This document shows positions 18,840-26,475 of a stretch of 64,000 nucleotides of DNA, piece after piece. The translations under genes and the position numbers were made by a program. The DNA is from Spirochaetaceae bacterium (GTDB lineage: Bacteria; Spirochaetota; Spirochaetia; SZUA-6; DRHE01). Positions within the stretch are counted from its first letter, which is position 1. The number at the start of each line of letters is the position of its first letter. The stretch is taken from positions 3,575,346-3,639,345 of the forward strand of contig CP070696.1 in assembly GCA_020353535.1 (NCBI GenBank). Reading direction: 5' to 3'. A model generated the notes under the pieces. It was not told the origin of the DNA. It worked only from the letters and a program-made list of their open reading frames with translations, and ran no database searches.

Positions 18840-20069
18840 ATGATATGCCGTAAATTCGATCCTCATAAGGACATCACGGCAGCCCATCGAATCTGGGAAG
18901 AAACCGGCTGGCTCGAACTGGGATCAGAGGAGTCTCTGGAGCTTGCCCTCGAGGCCTGCGGCGTCTGGGCGGCCGAGTTGGCCGGAGAGGTGGAATGTCT
19001 GGTCCTGACCGCCCCCGGAACCATGCGCTACCTCCTGCAGGAACTGCCGTTCACCTCGGTCTGCGCCGTTGTAACCGGCAGGGCGGGTCGCAAACAAGGT
19101 CTGGCAACCTTCCTGACTGCTCAGGCGGTGGCCGAGGCTGCGCTGGAGGGAGCAAAAGTCGTCGGACTCGGTATGTTCGAGGAAGGATTCTACAACAGGC
19201 TTGGCTTCGGAACCGGTTCCTACGAGCATATCATCCGCTTCAGTCCCTCTCGACTCATTACAACCGTCGAATACAGGCCGCCCAAAAGGCTGACCGTCGC
19301 GGACTACAAGGAGATACACGCCTGCAGGTTGGAAAGGCTGAAGCAGCACGGATGCTGCAGCATTTTTTCTCCGGAGCTCACCAAGGCCCACATGTTGGAA
19401 TATAAAAACGGTTTCGGCCTCGGGTATTACGACGGGCCCGAAGGCGATCTGAGCCACCACGCCTGGTTCAGCATCGAAGGCCCGGTGGAAGGCGGGTCCT
19501 ACCGGGTAGAGTGGCTGAGCTACCAAAACTGGCAGCAGTTCCTCGAGCTTCTATCTGTTATTCAGTCTCTGGGAGACGAAGTAGCAACGATTAGCCTGGT
19601 GGAGCCCCCGGGAATCCAGTTCCAAAACTTCGTTCACAAACCGTTCATGGGAAGAAGAATCAGCTTGAGCGGCAATGCTGAATATCAGATCGAGGCCCAT
19701 GCCAACTGGCAAATGCGGCTGACCGATTTACCAGGATGTCTCGAGAAGACACAACTGAATGGCACTGAAGTTCACTTCAACTGTAAATTAAACGATCCCA
19801 TCGAAGAATATTTGGACCACAATCAAAAATGGCGGGGAATCGGCGGGGATTATATCCTCACCCTTGGACCCCGGTCCGGAGCAAAGCCCGGCTCAGATCC
19901 AAAACTGCCTACGCTGACAGCTTCCGTTGACGCGTTCACCAGGTTGTGGCTCGGAGTTTTATCTGCCTCGGCACTGTCGGCAACACGATGTCTGCACGGG
20001 CCCCCGGACCTTCTCTCGAAACTCGACGCCTTCTACCTGCCTGCACCCCACCCGGATTGGGTCATCTAG
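18840..20069 (+). CDS. Eis-like GNAT N-acetyltransferase with SCP2-like C-terminal domain
   Basis: The 409-aa protein has an N-terminal GNAT fold (VCAVVTGRAGRKQGLATFL is the acetyl-CoA loop region, then GMFEEGFYNRLGFG). A degenerate second GNAT half follows, then a C-terminal sterol-carrier-like segment (ASVDAFTRLWLGVLSASAL) ending at a short hydrophobic C-terminus. This three-part layout is that of the Eis family, whose known members acetylate amines at several positions, including aminoglycosides and polyamines. It is last in unit A, 43 nt after the aminotransferase. N-acetylation of an amine here would pair logically with the M20 deacylase on the other side of the regulator (inference). 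Confidence 0.8.
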   Translation: MICRKFDPHKDITAAHRIWEETGWLELGSEESLELALEACGVWAAELAGEVECLVLTAPGTMRYLLQELPFTSVCAVVTGRAGRKQGLATFLTAQAVAEAALEGAKVVGLGMFEEGFYNRLGFGTGSYEHIIRFSPSRLITTVEYRPPKRLTVADYKEIHACRLERLKQHGCCSIFSPELTKAHMLEYKNGFGLGYYDGPEGDLSHHAWFSIEGPVEGGSYRVEWLSYQNWQQFLELLSVIQSLGDEVATISLVEPPGIQFQNFVHKPFMGRRISLSGNAEYQIEAHANWQMRLTDLPGCLEKTQLNGTEVHFNCKLNDPIEEYLDHNQKWRGIGGDYILTLGPRSGAKPGSDPKLPTLTASVDAFTRLWLGVLSASALSATRCLHGPPDLLSKLDAFYLPAPHPDWVI

Positions 20070-20159
20070 CCTTTGCTTCGAACTTGAACAGCGAAATCGG
20101 CGTGACGGGTACACCTCTATTCCATCCGGAGTTGTTACTGCAACCACCGTACGGGAGAT

Positions 20160-20954
20160 TCAGCCGAGAATCTCCCCTCCGTCCACAACCACCACAGCCC
20201 CCGTCATGTAGGAGGATTTATCCCCCGACAGAAAAACTATGACTTCGGCCACCTCCTCCGGTCGGCCGAAGCGGCTCAAAGGGATCTTTTCCATCCAGGT
20301 CCTCAATCTATCCGGATTCTCCACAGTAGACTTGTTCATTTCCGTGTCGATCCATCCGGGAGCCACTGCGTTCACACGAATGCCGTGTGGAGCCAATGCG
20401 AGGGCCAGGGATTTGGCGAACATATGAACACCCGCCTTGCTGGCATCGTAGGTCGGTGAAGGCAAAAGCGGGTCGGCCATAATCCCGCTGGTCGATCCAA
20501 TCAAAACGATCGCCCCGCCACCTTGCTCCTTCATCATCCTGGCTGCACCTTGAGAGGTGAGAAACACTCCCCGTAGGTTGGTTTCAATATTCTCATCGAA
20601 AACCGCTGCGGGCAGATCTAGAATCGAATATGCTTCGTCGGTTTCGATGCCGGCGTTACAGACACAGATGTCGAGGCGGCCAAAACTGGATCGAATCTCA
20701 GTGAAAAGATTGTCCACCTGATCGGTCTTTCCCACGTCGCAGGGAATCCCAAGCACCGGGCTGCCCAGATTCCCCAATTCCCCAACAGCCCTGTCGAGTC
20801 GATCCTCTCCGCGTCCGCAGATCACGGTGGCCGCTCCTCTTGTTGCCAGGAGTCTGGCCGTGGCCAAACCTATACCACTACTGCCTCCGGTGACAAGAGC
20901 AACCTTGTCTTTGAACTCTGCTTGTTTCTGCATCTGGGTAGCTGATACTACCAT
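20160..20954 (-). CDS. Short-chain dehydrogenase/reductase (SDR)
   Basis: The 264-aa classical SDR has the cofactor motif TGGSSGIG, the CNAGIE motif, catalytic Ser in VLIGSTSG and the YxxxK pair in PTYDASKAG. It ends with the typical SSYMTGAVVVVDGG. These enzymes interconvert alcohols and ketones with NAD(P)H. The start is uncertain between 20954 and an internal ATG at 20933; neither has a clear ribosome site. The gene is convergent with unit A and divergent from the gene at 21129. Motif copy B lies between the divergent starts, about 66 nt upstream of this start, so this gene might be affected too. Confidence 0.88.
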   Translation of the reverse strand: MVVSATQMQKQAEFKDKVALVTGGSSGIGLATARLLATRGAATVICGRGEDRLDRAVGELGNLGSPVLGIPCDVGKTDQVDNLFTEIRSSFGRLDICVCNAGIETDEAYSILDLPAAVFDENIETNLRGVFLTSQGAARMMKEQGGGAIVLIGSTSGIMADPLLPSPTYDASKAGVHMFAKSLALALAPHGIRVNAVAPGWIDTEMNKSTVENPDRLRTWMEKIPLSRFGRPEEVAEVIVFLSGDKSSYMTGAVVVVDGGEILG

Positions 20955-21019
20955 GGCATCCGGGGAACCACAAGCGAGGTCATCGTATCCAAAAAGCAGG
21001 GAAAAGAGATATTATCTGT

Positions 21020-21064
21020 ATAACATCTCGTTGTTAGCGACATATCAGGTGGATCTATTAGCTT
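21020..21064 (+). promoter_or_regulatory. Motif copy B plus -10-like position upstream of saccharopine-dehydrogenase-like gene
   Basis: Bases 21020-21045 read ATAACATC-TCGTT-GTTAG-CGACATAT. TAAC and GTTA form an imperfect dyad with 8 nt between them. At the same 14-nt offset as in the other copies, TAGCTT begins at 21059, a poorer -10 but still starting with TA. The site lies in the divergent interval between the SDR gene and the gene starting at 21129. Confidence 0.65.
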
Positions 21065-21128
21065 CTACGGACGCCATCGCCAAGGCAAAGGCTGTCTCGG
21101 AAATAACAATGAAAAAATGGAGACGAGA

Positions 21129-22295
21129 ATGAACATCATGGTATTGGGTGGAGTGGGATGGATCGGCTCTACGCTGACCAAGGTACTCGCCGAACATCCA
21201 GAAGTAGATGAGGTGGTCATCGGCGATGTGGATGAAACCAAATCTAAAGAGCTCATTCAAGAAATCGGCGCAAGTAAGGTGAGCTACCGGAAGGTAGATG
21301 TCTACGATCACGAAGGCCTGGTCAATGCCATGAAGGGCATGGATTCTGTTGCCAATGCCCTGTGGTACGAGTTTGCCCTCCGGGTCACCAAGGCGGCCAT
21401 TGATGCCCGCATCCCCCTGACCGACCTGGGGGGTATGCCTGAGCTCACGAAGGAACAGCTGGGCTACAATGAGCAAGCTAAAAAGGCGGGCATCCTGAAT
21501 ATCATCGGCTGCGGGGAAACTCCCGGGATAAGCAATGTTCTGGCCCGCTGGGGAGCGGATAGGGTGGACAGCATCGACTCGATCCACATCCGGGACGGAG
21601 AGTGGGGGAAGGATTCTCTGGAATGGCTTCAGTATTCAGTACGCACCTCCATGGACGAAATGACCGAACCGTCGATCATATACAAGGACGGTGAGTACGT
21701 GGAGCTACCCCCTCGTTCGGGCAGAGAGCTGTATACCTTCCCAGATCCCATCGGGGAGCAGGAATGTTTCACCGTGCCCTTTGAAGAAGCCGTGACTTTC
21801 CCCAAGTATCTGGGTAAACCCGTGAATCTGGTGGAGATGAAAGTCACCGTGTCCAAGCTGCTGATGGACAACTTCGACACCCTGGAGAAGTTCGGTGTTA
21901 CCAGTCCGGAACCCGTAACCACCCGGGCCGGAGTGACCGTACCGCCGGTGGATGTGCTGATTGCCTGTATTCTCAAGATGAAGATCCCGCCTCGAAAGGA
22001 ACGGACCCACTCCTGCATCGCCATCGAGATGAAGGGCACGCTGAACGGCGAGAAGATCCAACGCAGCATCTACGGGTTGATGCAGGACTGGAAAGGCAAA
22101 GAGGGCAAATGGAAGGTGGATGCAGAAGGGTACAAGACAGCCCTGCCCTGCGCCCTCTCCGCCGTCATGCTGGCCAAGGGAGAGATAGCCCACAAAGGTG
22201 TGCTGCCCCCGGAAGCCTGTCTGGATCCGGTTCCATTCCTGGAAGAACTGAAAAAATGGGGCTTGAAGGTAGGAGACAGCGTCAAAAAGATCTGA
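21129..22295 (+). CDS. Saccharopine dehydrogenase-like oxidoreductase (paralogue 3)
   Basis: The 388-aa protein begins with MNIMVLGGVGWIGSTL and has VVIGDVDETKS after the second strand, the NAD(P)-binding pattern of the family. IIGCGETPGISNVLARWGADRVDS aligns with the equivalent part of the 14259 paralogue, and the C-terminus shares HKGVLPPEACLD. The start is put at 21129 because GGAG sits 6 nt before it; an ATG at 21117 would leave no ribosome site. It is a single-gene unit: motif copy B precedes it and a strong terminator follows 23 nt after its stop. Its substrate is unknown; a partner reaction to paralogue 2 is conceivable. Confidence 0.85.
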   Translation: MNIMVLGGVGWIGSTLTKVLAEHPEVDEVVIGDVDETKSKELIQEIGASKVSYRKVDVYDHEGLVNAMKGMDSVANALWYEFALRVTKAAIDARIPLTDLGGMPELTKEQLGYNEQAKKAGILNIIGCGETPGISNVLARWGADRVDSIDSIHIRDGEWGKDSLEWLQYSVRTSMDEMTEPSIIYKDGEYVELPPRSGRELYTFPDPIGEQECFTVPFEEAVTFPKYLGKPVNLVEMKVTVSKLLMDNFDTLEKFGVTSPEPVTTRAGVTVPPVDVLIACILKMKIPPRKERTHSCIAIEMKGTLNGEKIQRSIYGLMQDWKGKEGKWKVDAEGYKTALPCALSAVMLAKGEIAHKGVLPPEACLDPVPFLEELKKWGLKVGDSVKKI

Positions 22296-22317
22296 GAGAC
22301 CTAGGAATCATACAAGT

Positions 22318-22359
22318 AGAGCCCACGCGTTTGGCGTTTGCGTGGGCTCTGTCGTTTTA
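22318..22359 (+). terminator. Rho-independent terminator after unit B
   Basis: A perfect 11-bp stem (AGAGCCCACGC at 22318-22328 with GCGTGGGCTCT at 22340-22350) encloses an 11-nt loop and is followed by GTCGTTTTAG. It separates unit B from motif copy C only 21 nt further on, so unit C must have its own promoter. Confidence 0.85.
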
Positions 22360-22379
22360 GAACACGACATGTTATTCTC

Positions 22380-22424
22380 ATAACATCAATCTGTTAGCGG
22401 TGTGAAATTCTAATTCGTTATAAA
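22380..22424 (+). promoter_or_regulatory. Motif copy C plus -10 hexamer upstream of isomerase/kinase operon
   Basis: Bases 22380-22405 read ATAACATC-AATCT-GTTAG-CGGTGTGA, preceded by TTATTCTC as in copy A. A good -10 hexamer TATAAA starts at 22419, 14 nt after the motif end. TGAAATTCTAA after the motif is similar to TGAAAGTCTAA after copy D, so conservation extends toward the -10. The ATG is 48 nt after the motif. Confidence 0.75.
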
Positions 22425-22453
22425 TGAACGAGTAACCCGGAAGGAGTGCAAAA

Positions 22454-23122
22454 ATGGCCCCAAAATTGATCACCATGCTCACCTACAACGACGAAACAGT
22501 CAAAGACGCGCTGGAGGTATTCGATCTGTGCGCCGATCTACCCTGCGAGTTCTGGGGTTTCAAGGATATCGGGCTGCCGGTGGATCAGATGAAACAGCTG
22601 GTCAACCGTATGAAAGAGGCCGGCAAGACCACATTTCTGGAGATCGTTTCTCTGACGGAGCATGAATGCCTGGCCGGTGCAAAAGTGGCGGTGGACTGCA
22701 AATTCGACCACTTGATGGGAACGGTATTCTACAATTCCGTGTTCGAATTTTTAAAGGACAAACCCATCAAATTCCTGCCTTTCTGCGGCAAGGTCAGCGG
22801 CCATCCCAGCATCGTGGAAGGAACCATAGAAGAGGCGATCGAAGATGGAAAGAAAATGGAGAAAATCGGTGTCGACGGTTTCGACCTGCTGGCCTATCGC
22901 TACCTGGGAGATCCCGAACAGCTGGCCAAGGAGTTCATAGAGGCCATAAAGTTGCCCGTGGTGGTTGCCGGCAGCATAAACAGCTTTGCCAGGCTGGACA
23001 AGATCAAGGAACTCAATCCGTGGGCATTTACCATCGGTTCAGCCTTTTTTGAAAAGAAATTCGTCCCGGACGGTTCGTTCGGAAAGCAGATCGAGTCGGT
23101 TCTGGATTATCTGGGGAAGTAA
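22454..23122 (+). CDS. TIM-barrel protein of unrecognised function
   Basis: I do not recognise the family with certainty. The 222-aa protein reads as a small beta/alpha barrel. Alternating strands end in acidic or polar residues (FWGFKDIG, TTFLEIVSL, FLPFCGKVSGHPS, DGFDLLAYRY). The last two strands, PVVVAGSINS and AFTIGSAFFEKK, look like the phosphate-binding end seen in HisA-, NanE- or PdxS-type barrels. AAGGAGTGCAAAA precedes the ATG. It is first in unit C, ahead of an isomerase-family protein, a cupin and a sugar kinase, so an epimerase or aldolase acting on a phosphorylated sugar would fit, but this is inference. Confidence 0.65.
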   Translation: MAPKLITMLTYNDETVKDALEVFDLCADLPCEFWGFKDIGLPVDQMKQLVNRMKEAGKTTFLEIVSLTEHECLAGAKVAVDCKFDHLMGTVFYNSVFEFLKDKPIKFLPFCGKVSGHPSIVEGTIEEAIEDGKKMEKIGVDGFDLLAYRYLGDPEQLAKEFIEAIKLPVVVAGSINSFARLDKIKELNPWAFTIGSAFFEKKFVPDGSFGKQIESVLDYLGK

Positions 23123-23159
23123 GGATCCAAAATTTAAAACTACTGACAGAGGAGATATC

Positions 23160-24497
23160 ATGTCAAAACCAAAAGTTGCTTTGGTGCCGGTAGCCAATCA
23201 CTTTGAAAGCGGTGGGGAACGCTGGGAAGATCTTTTCGGCACGGCCCGAAAAGCCTTCGAGCAAAACGGCCTGGAGGTGCTGGCGGCGAAGAAGATGGTT
23301 TGGGACGCCGCCGACGCCCTGGAAGTTGTGGATCAGCTTCAAGGCGCAGACCCGGACCTTCTGGTCATTATCCACGTGACCTGGGTTCAGGATACGATCC
23401 AGTACCTGTTTGTAAATAATCTCAAGTGTCCCGTGGTCCTGTGGGCCGTTCCCTTTATCGAGACTTTTTCCCTTGGATGCGTTCAACACTTCGCCAGCAT
23501 TCTCTGGGAGAATTGTATACCCTTCAAGCACGTATACGGGATGCCCCAGGACAAGAAGGTTGTTGCTGAAATCGTCCGCTTCGCCGCCAGTGCGGGGATT
23601 GCCGGCAGCCTTAAAAAAGCCCGTATTGCCCTTATCGGACCCCGCCAGACCTGGAGGGTGGCCAACGCCCAGGACATGAGCCGGGAGGAGTGGGATTTCT
23701 CCAAAACCTGCGGAGTGACGATCGTTCACATCGAGATGAGCGAGCTGATCAGCACGGCTGAAAACAAGTCCGACGCACAGGCGCAAAAAGTCCTGGAGGA
23801 GATGAAGCAAACCAAGCGGCTGGGTACGGTCAAGGTTGACCAGGGCCGTCTGGAATACGCGGCCAAGGTCTACCTGGGTGTCAAAGAGCTTTTTCAAAGG
23901 TACGGGCTCAGCGCCGCCGCGGCGGAGTGCTACCCCGAGTTCGGCGGCCTGGTGAACCTGCCCTCCTCCTGGTTGGCCGATGAAGGCCTGGTTCTCGACA
24001 CCGAAGGAGATATCGGCCATACGGTCCTTCTCTATGCCATGTATCAAATGGGCAAGGAGGGGCCGGCGGCTCTGAGCGAAATAGGCAGTTACGAGAGCAA
24101 GGAGAACTGCTTCTACCTCGATCACGAAGGCAGCTCAGCCTACTCCCTGGCAGAGGATCCCACCCAGGTGCACATTCAGGAGGGGGGCGAGGGAACCATG
24201 GTCGGATTTCCCTTCAAGCCGCTACCCAAGGTAACAATCAGCGATATCTGCGGAAACAATGGGCTGTACAAGGTGCTGATTATGACCGGATCAACGGAGA
24301 AGATCGACAGCAAGGTGTGGGTCGAGGCGGGGAGCAAGCTGCTCATCAAGGTGAAGTTCGAAAAAAAGGTCGAAGAGATCTTTAACCGGATGCTGCAGGA
24401 AGGGGTGGACCATCATCTGCTGGTTAAAGAAGGAGACCTGGCCGCTCAGCTTGCGGATCTCTGCGACATTTTGGGGATGAAGAAAGTAATTATATAA
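23160..24497 (+). CDS. L-fucose/L-arabinose isomerase-family protein
   Basis: The 445-aa protein has the late motifs of the L-fucose/L-arabinose isomerase superfamily: AAECYPEFGG, WLADEGLVLDTEGDIGHTV (the Glu/Asp metal-ligand region) and LDHEGSSAYSLA near the expected C-terminal His. These Mn2+-dependent enzymes convert aldoses to ketoses. It is shorter than E. coli FucI or AraA and belongs to the compact, poorly characterised members of the family. The start at 23160 has AGAGGAGATATC in front; upstream codons in the same frame overlap the previous gene and were rejected. It is followed 13 nt later by the cupin gene. Confidence 0.82.
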   Translation: MSKPKVALVPVANHFESGGERWEDLFGTARKAFEQNGLEVLAAKKMVWDAADALEVVDQLQGADPDLLVIIHVTWVQDTIQYLFVNNLKCPVVLWAVPFIETFSLGCVQHFASILWENCIPFKHVYGMPQDKKVVAEIVRFAASAGIAGSLKKARIALIGPRQTWRVANAQDMSREEWDFSKTCGVTIVHIEMSELISTAENKSDAQAQKVLEEMKQTKRLGTVKVDQGRLEYAAKVYLGVKELFQRYGLSAAAAECYPEFGGLVNLPSSWLADEGLVLDTEGDIGHTVLLYAMYQMGKEGPAALSEIGSYESKENCFYLDHEGSSAYSLAEDPTQVHIQEGGEGTMVGFPFKPLPKVTISDICGNNGLYKVLIMTGSTEKIDSKVWVEAGSKLLIKVKFEKKVEEIFNRMLQEGVDHHLLVKEGDLAAQLADLCDILGMKKVII

Positions 24498-24510
24498 AAG
24501 GAGTTTTTTT

Positions 24511-24846
24511 ATGGATATCAAGGTTGTACGAAAAAAGGAGGCCCGCAGCTTCATGGAGGGCCCGGAGCACTGCCGGGAGTATCTCAAAACCGACAAGATC
24601 ACCTTCGGCTCCTCGACCCTGCTTCCCGGTCAGAGGGGAAACATCGACCGGGGACACCCGAAGTCCCATGAAGTGTTCTTCGTGTCCCGGGGCCGAGTGT
24701 TGATGTTTGTGGAAGAGCGGGATGAATACTTCGAGCTCGAGGAACAGGACATCATCCTCATGCCGGAAGGAGTTTCCCATACTCTAATCAACGTCGGCAC
24801 CGAGCCGGCGGTGATCACCTGGAGCCTGGCTCCCTCAGAAGGTTGA
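24511..24846 (+). CDS. Small single-domain cupin protein
   Basis: The 111-aa protein is a one-domain cupin. The first motif is HPKSHEVFFVSRGRV with two His and a Glu as probable metal ligands, and the second motif is LMPEGVSHTLINVG with the last His. Such proteins serve as small sugar isomerases, lyases or sensors. An AAAAGGAG ribosome site lies before ATG 24511 with only 13 nt to the previous stop, so it is co-translated with the isomerase-family protein. With the kinase next in line, a mutarotase or isomerase helper role is plausible but unproven. Confidence 0.82.
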   Translation: MDIKVVRKKEARSFMEGPEHCREYLKTDKITFGSSTLLPGQRGNIDRGHPKSHEVFFVSRGRVLMFVEERDEYFELEEQDIILMPEGVSHTLINVGTEPAVITWSLAPSEG

Positions 24847-24873
24847 TCGATACGCACGAATTGGAGCGTGAGC

Positions 24874-26388
24874 ATGGAATACATATTGAGCGTTGATCTG
24901 GGAACAACGGCCATAAAAGTAGCCATGGTTGATGCGGAAGGCAGGATGTTGTCAACCTCGACCCAGGAGTACTCCCTGTTGACTCCGACAACTCTGTCCG
25001 TTGAGCTTCCCGTGGAGACCTACTGGAAGGCTTTTAAAGCAGGTGTAGCAGGGGTGCTTGAGACCACCAAGGTGGACACCTCGAAGATCAGGGCACTGGG
25101 TATTTCCGCCCAGGGGGAAACTCTGATCTTCGTGGACAAGCAGGGCAAGCCCCTGCGCAACGCCATCGTCTGGATGGACAACAGGGCTCAGGAAGAGGCG
25201 CAGATCCTGAGTAAAGAGTTCCCGCAGGAACAGAGCTACAAGATCACCGGCCAGGTGAGCATCGTACCGACCTGGCCGGCCAGCAAAGTGCTCTGGATCC
25301 GGAAGAATGAGCCGGAGCTGTTCGCCAAGACCGCCAAGATCCTGCTGATCGAAGACTACTTCATCTACAGGATGACAGGAAAGTACGTCGCCGAAGGCTC
25401 TCTTCTCTGCTCCACCGTGTACTGGGACATCATCAAGAAAGCCTGGTGGAAGGATATGCTGCGCTACTTGAAGGTAGATGATGGGCAGCTTCCGGACATC
25501 CGAGAGTCCGGAGAGCCGGTGGGTACCATATTCCCTGAGGTGGCCAAAGAGCTTGGAGTATCAGCGGAAATGGTGGTATGTACCGGTGCCCTCGATCAGG
25601 CGGCCGGGACAATCGGGGTGGGTAATATCAAGCCGGGTGTGTTCTCCGAGAACACCGGAGCTGCCCTGGCGATCTGTGCCACTGTGGATCATCCTTTCGT
25701 CGACCCGACCGGTCGCATGCCGTGTCACTACCACGCCATCCCTGACACCTACATGGCCCATACCTTCACCACGGGAGGCATGGTGCTGAAGTGGTATCGG
25801 GATATGTTCTGCCAGCCGGAGATCCAAGTCGGAAAACTGACGGGCATGGATCCATATGAGGTTTTAAGTATCGAGGCGAGCAAGGTAGCTCCCGGAGCGG
25901 ACGGTCTGGTGATGCTTCCTCACCTGCAGGGAGCCATGGCTCCGGAGGATAATCCCAAGGCGAAAGGAGTTTTTTACGGAATAACTCTCCGTCATACCAA
26001 AGCCCATTTTGCCCGGGCGATTCTGGAGTCCATCGCCAGCATCGTGAAGCGGAATATCGAAGCCGTTGAAGATTTGAAAATCAAGGTCAGCGAGATCCGC
26101 TGCCTGGGTGGCGGATCCAAGAGCCCGGTCTGGAACCAGATTAAGGCGGATCTGATTGGGAAGCCCGTAGTTACCATGGAGAGCGAGGAGGCGGCCTGTT
26201 TGGGCGCGGCCATAGTTGCCGGAGTCGGTATCGGCATGTTTAAGAGCCTGGAAGATGCCACCTCTAAAATGGTGAAGATCAAGGAACGGTTCCAGCCGAA
26301 CCTACAGAACGCCGGTGCATACAGCCAATACTTCAAGAAGTACGTGGACCTGTACGATTCGCTGGTCGGCATGTTCGCCAAGGAATGA
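24874..26388 (+). CDS. FGGY-family carbohydrate kinase
   Basis: The 504-aa protein is a full-length FGGY kinase (xylulokinase/gluconokinase-type). It has the N-terminal phosphate-1 loop VDLGTTAIKVAMVD, the substrate loop WMDNRAQEEA, the catalytic Asp in TGALDQAAGTIG, and the adenosine loop CLGGGSKSPVWNQI. These enzymes phosphorylate polyols, ketoses or aldonates. ATG 24874 is preceded by GGAGCGTGAGC; a GTG two codons earlier is less well spaced. Its partner isomerase-like gene upstream implies an isomerase-then-kinase sugar route. The substrate is not deducible. Confidence 0.93.
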   Translation: MEYILSVDLGTTAIKVAMVDAEGRMLSTSTQEYSLLTPTTLSVELPVETYWKAFKAGVAGVLETTKVDTSKIRALGISAQGETLIFVDKQGKPLRNAIVWMDNRAQEEAQILSKEFPQEQSYKITGQVSIVPTWPASKVLWIRKNEPELFAKTAKILLIEDYFIYRMTGKYVAEGSLLCSTVYWDIIKKAWWKDMLRYLKVDDGQLPDIRESGEPVGTIFPEVAKELGVSAEMVVCTGALDQAAGTIGVGNIKPGVFSENTGAALAICATVDHPFVDPTGRMPCHYHAIPDTYMAHTFTTGGMVLKWYRDMFCQPEIQVGKLTGMDPYEVLSIEASKVAPGADGLVMLPHLQGAMAPEDNPKAKGVFYGITLRHTKAHFARAILESIASIVKRNIEAVEDLKIKVSEIRCLGGGSKSPVWNQIKADLIGKPVVTMESEEAACLGAAIVAGVGIGMFKSLEDATSKMVKIKERFQPNLQNAGAYSQYFKKYVDLYDSLVGMFAKE

Positions 26389-26475
26389 TCAGATCTTCAA
26401 TCTGATTTGTATTCTCAGGAGGTTTCCATATAATTAGATAGGGAAGTACAACAAAACTTTCAAAGGAGGAACCAA

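Noticed and set aside
22318..22350. Perfect inverted repeat considered as a recombination or attachment site
   Set aside because: Position just after a stop codon, stem-loop size and following T tract fit a terminator; no integrase is near.
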